Source: Mesorhizobium sp. dw_380 (lineage in GTDB: Bacteria > Pseudomonadota > Alphaproteobacteria > Rhizobiales > Rhizobiaceae). From it: a DNA stretch of 64,000 nucleotides. The translations under genes and the position numbers were made by a program. A model generated the notes under the pieces. The model was not told the origin of the DNA. It made no database searches and worked only from the letters and a program-made list of their open reading frames with translations. Shown piece by piece: positions 63,401 through 64,000 of the stretch; position 1 is the first letter of the stretch, and every line of letters begins with the position of its first letter. The stretch lies in contig NZ_JAFFIW010000006.1 in NCBI RefSeq assembly GCF_018588885.1, positions 62,001 to 126,000 of the forward strand. The letters run 5' to 3'.

Positions 63401-64000
63401 ATGACAACGCCCGCGCATGTCGCGATCATCATGGATGGAAATGGACGCTGGGCCAAGGCGCGCGGCATGCCGAGGCTCGCGGGTCATCGCGCCGGTGTCG
63501 AGGCGCTGCGCAAGACGGTTCGCGCGGCACCGGATCTCGGCATCTCCTTCCTGACCGTCTACGCCTTCTCGTCGGAGAACTGGTCGCGGCCGAAGTCCGA
63601 AGTCAGCGACCTGATGGGGCTGTTGAAGCTGTTCATCCGCCGTGACCTGGCCGAACTGCACCAGAGCGGCGTGCGTGTCAGGATCATCGGCGACAGGACA
63701 GGGCTGAAGGCCGATATCAGAGGGCTGCTCGACGAAGCCGAATCGCTCACATCAGGCAACGAAGCGCTGACGCTGGTGATTGCCTTCAACTATGGCGGGC
63801 GCGACGAGATCGTTCGCACGGCGCGCAAACTTGCCTCGGCCGTGGCGCGTGGCGAAATCGACAGCGAGGCGATCACCGCCGAAAGCTTTGCCGGTTGTCT
63901 CGACACGCAAGGCATTCCCGATCCGGAGCTGGTCATACGCACCAGCGGCGAGCTTCGCCTGTCCAACTTCCTCTTGTGGCAGGCTGCCTACAGCGAACTC
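63401..64000 (+). CDS. uppS: isoprenyl transferase (undecaprenyl-diphosphate synthase), 5' part
   Basis: The first 200 codons; the gene runs off the window. It makes undecaprenyl diphosphate, the lipid carrier for cell-wall synthesis. [31 protein letters not shown] carries the catalytic aspartate (DGNGRWA) and the diphosphate-binding region in two pieces here, followed by [14 protein letters not shown] and [18 protein letters not shown]. It lies 32 bp after frr, in the usual order. Confidence 0.97.
   Translation, partial: MTTPAHVAIIMDGNGRWAKARGMPRLAGHRAGVEALRKTVRAAPDLGISFLTVYAFSSENWSRPKSEVSDLMGLLKLFIRRDLAELHQSGVRVRIIGDRTGLKADIRGLLDEAESLTSGNEALTLVIAFNYGGRDEIVRTARKLASAVARGEIDSEAITAESFAGCLDTQGIPDPELVIRTSGELRLSNFLLWQAAYSEL

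Noticed and set aside
1..64000. CRISPR arrays, prophage, toxin-antitoxin or secretion clusters
   Set aside because: No regularly spaced repeats and no recognisable genes of these types were found on either strand.

Overview
The window is a GC-rich chromosomal segment of an alphaproteobacterium of the order Hyphomicrobiales (Rhizobiales). Mesorhizobium or a close relative is the best guess. The reasons are the glpRDSTPQUVK glycerol operon layout, a BA14K-type small protein, an EipB (DUF1849) envelope protein, DUF1489, ClpS-ClpA, the gatC-gatA and rpsB-tsf...pyrH-frr-uppS blocks, and several dispersed palindromic repeats typical of rhizobial intergenic DNA. The genus is inferred from protein resemblance, not from a marker gene search.

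Layout. 0-5.7 kb: the end of a short-chain dehydrogenase gene that lacks the usual catalytic lysine, a DUF4864 protein, a stand-alone Lrp/AsnC ligand-binding domain, then a four-gene cluster (circularly permuted ATP-grasp, alpha-E, transglutaminase, Anbu proteasome-like peptidase). 5.7-17.4 kb: a PLP decarboxylase, then the glycerol regulon: GlpR repressor, GlpD dehydrogenase, the GlpSTPQUV ABC importer and GlpK kinase. Its two ATPases carry complementary defects that predict one good and one degenerate ATP site. 17.4-27.5 kb: accessory DNA: a frameshifted gene, a BA14K protein, tRNA-Lys, a decayed IS481-type transposase, a Tat-exported carbonic anhydrase, small unknown genes, and a sugar cluster (GT4 glycosyltransferase, amylo-alpha-1,6-glucosidase, a membrane-anchored trehalose-phosphate synthase, trehalose-phosphatase).

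27.5-38.5 kb: core genes. On the minus strand these are pyrB with a dihydroorotase-like partner lacking its metal ligands, then plsY and dprA. They are followed by an AidB-type acyl-CoA dehydrogenase, ruvX, a UPF0173 hydrolase, and gatC-GNAT-gatA with an unusual GatA insertion. 38.55-39.39 kb is an intact IS5/IS427-type insertion sequence 16 bp after gatA, followed by two palindromic repeats. 39.5-50.1 kb: YdcF, DUF599, a RutB-like hydrolase, serine deaminase, a DnaJ-domain protein, a SPOR-tailed D-alanyl-D-alanine carboxypeptidase, a phasin with twin palindromic operators, and clpS-clpA. 50.2-57.1 kb: a frameshifted chloramphenicol phosphotransferase-like gene, a PAP2-like membrane protein, a HIT protein, a FemAB-like acyltransferase, ridA plus a glycerophosphodiesterase, eipB, DUF4031 and a LysE exporter. 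57.1-64 kb: rpsB-tsf and pyrH-frr-uppS, separated by a LysR/NTF2-like/aldo-keto reductase module. The window ends inside uppS.

No CRISPR array, prophage or complete secretion system was seen. The best candidates for unusual biology are the Anbu/ATP-grasp/alpha-E/transglutaminase cluster, the asymmetric GlpS-GlpT ATPase pair, the metal-ligand-less PyrC partner of PyrB, the GatA insertion, and the twin operators before the phasin gene.
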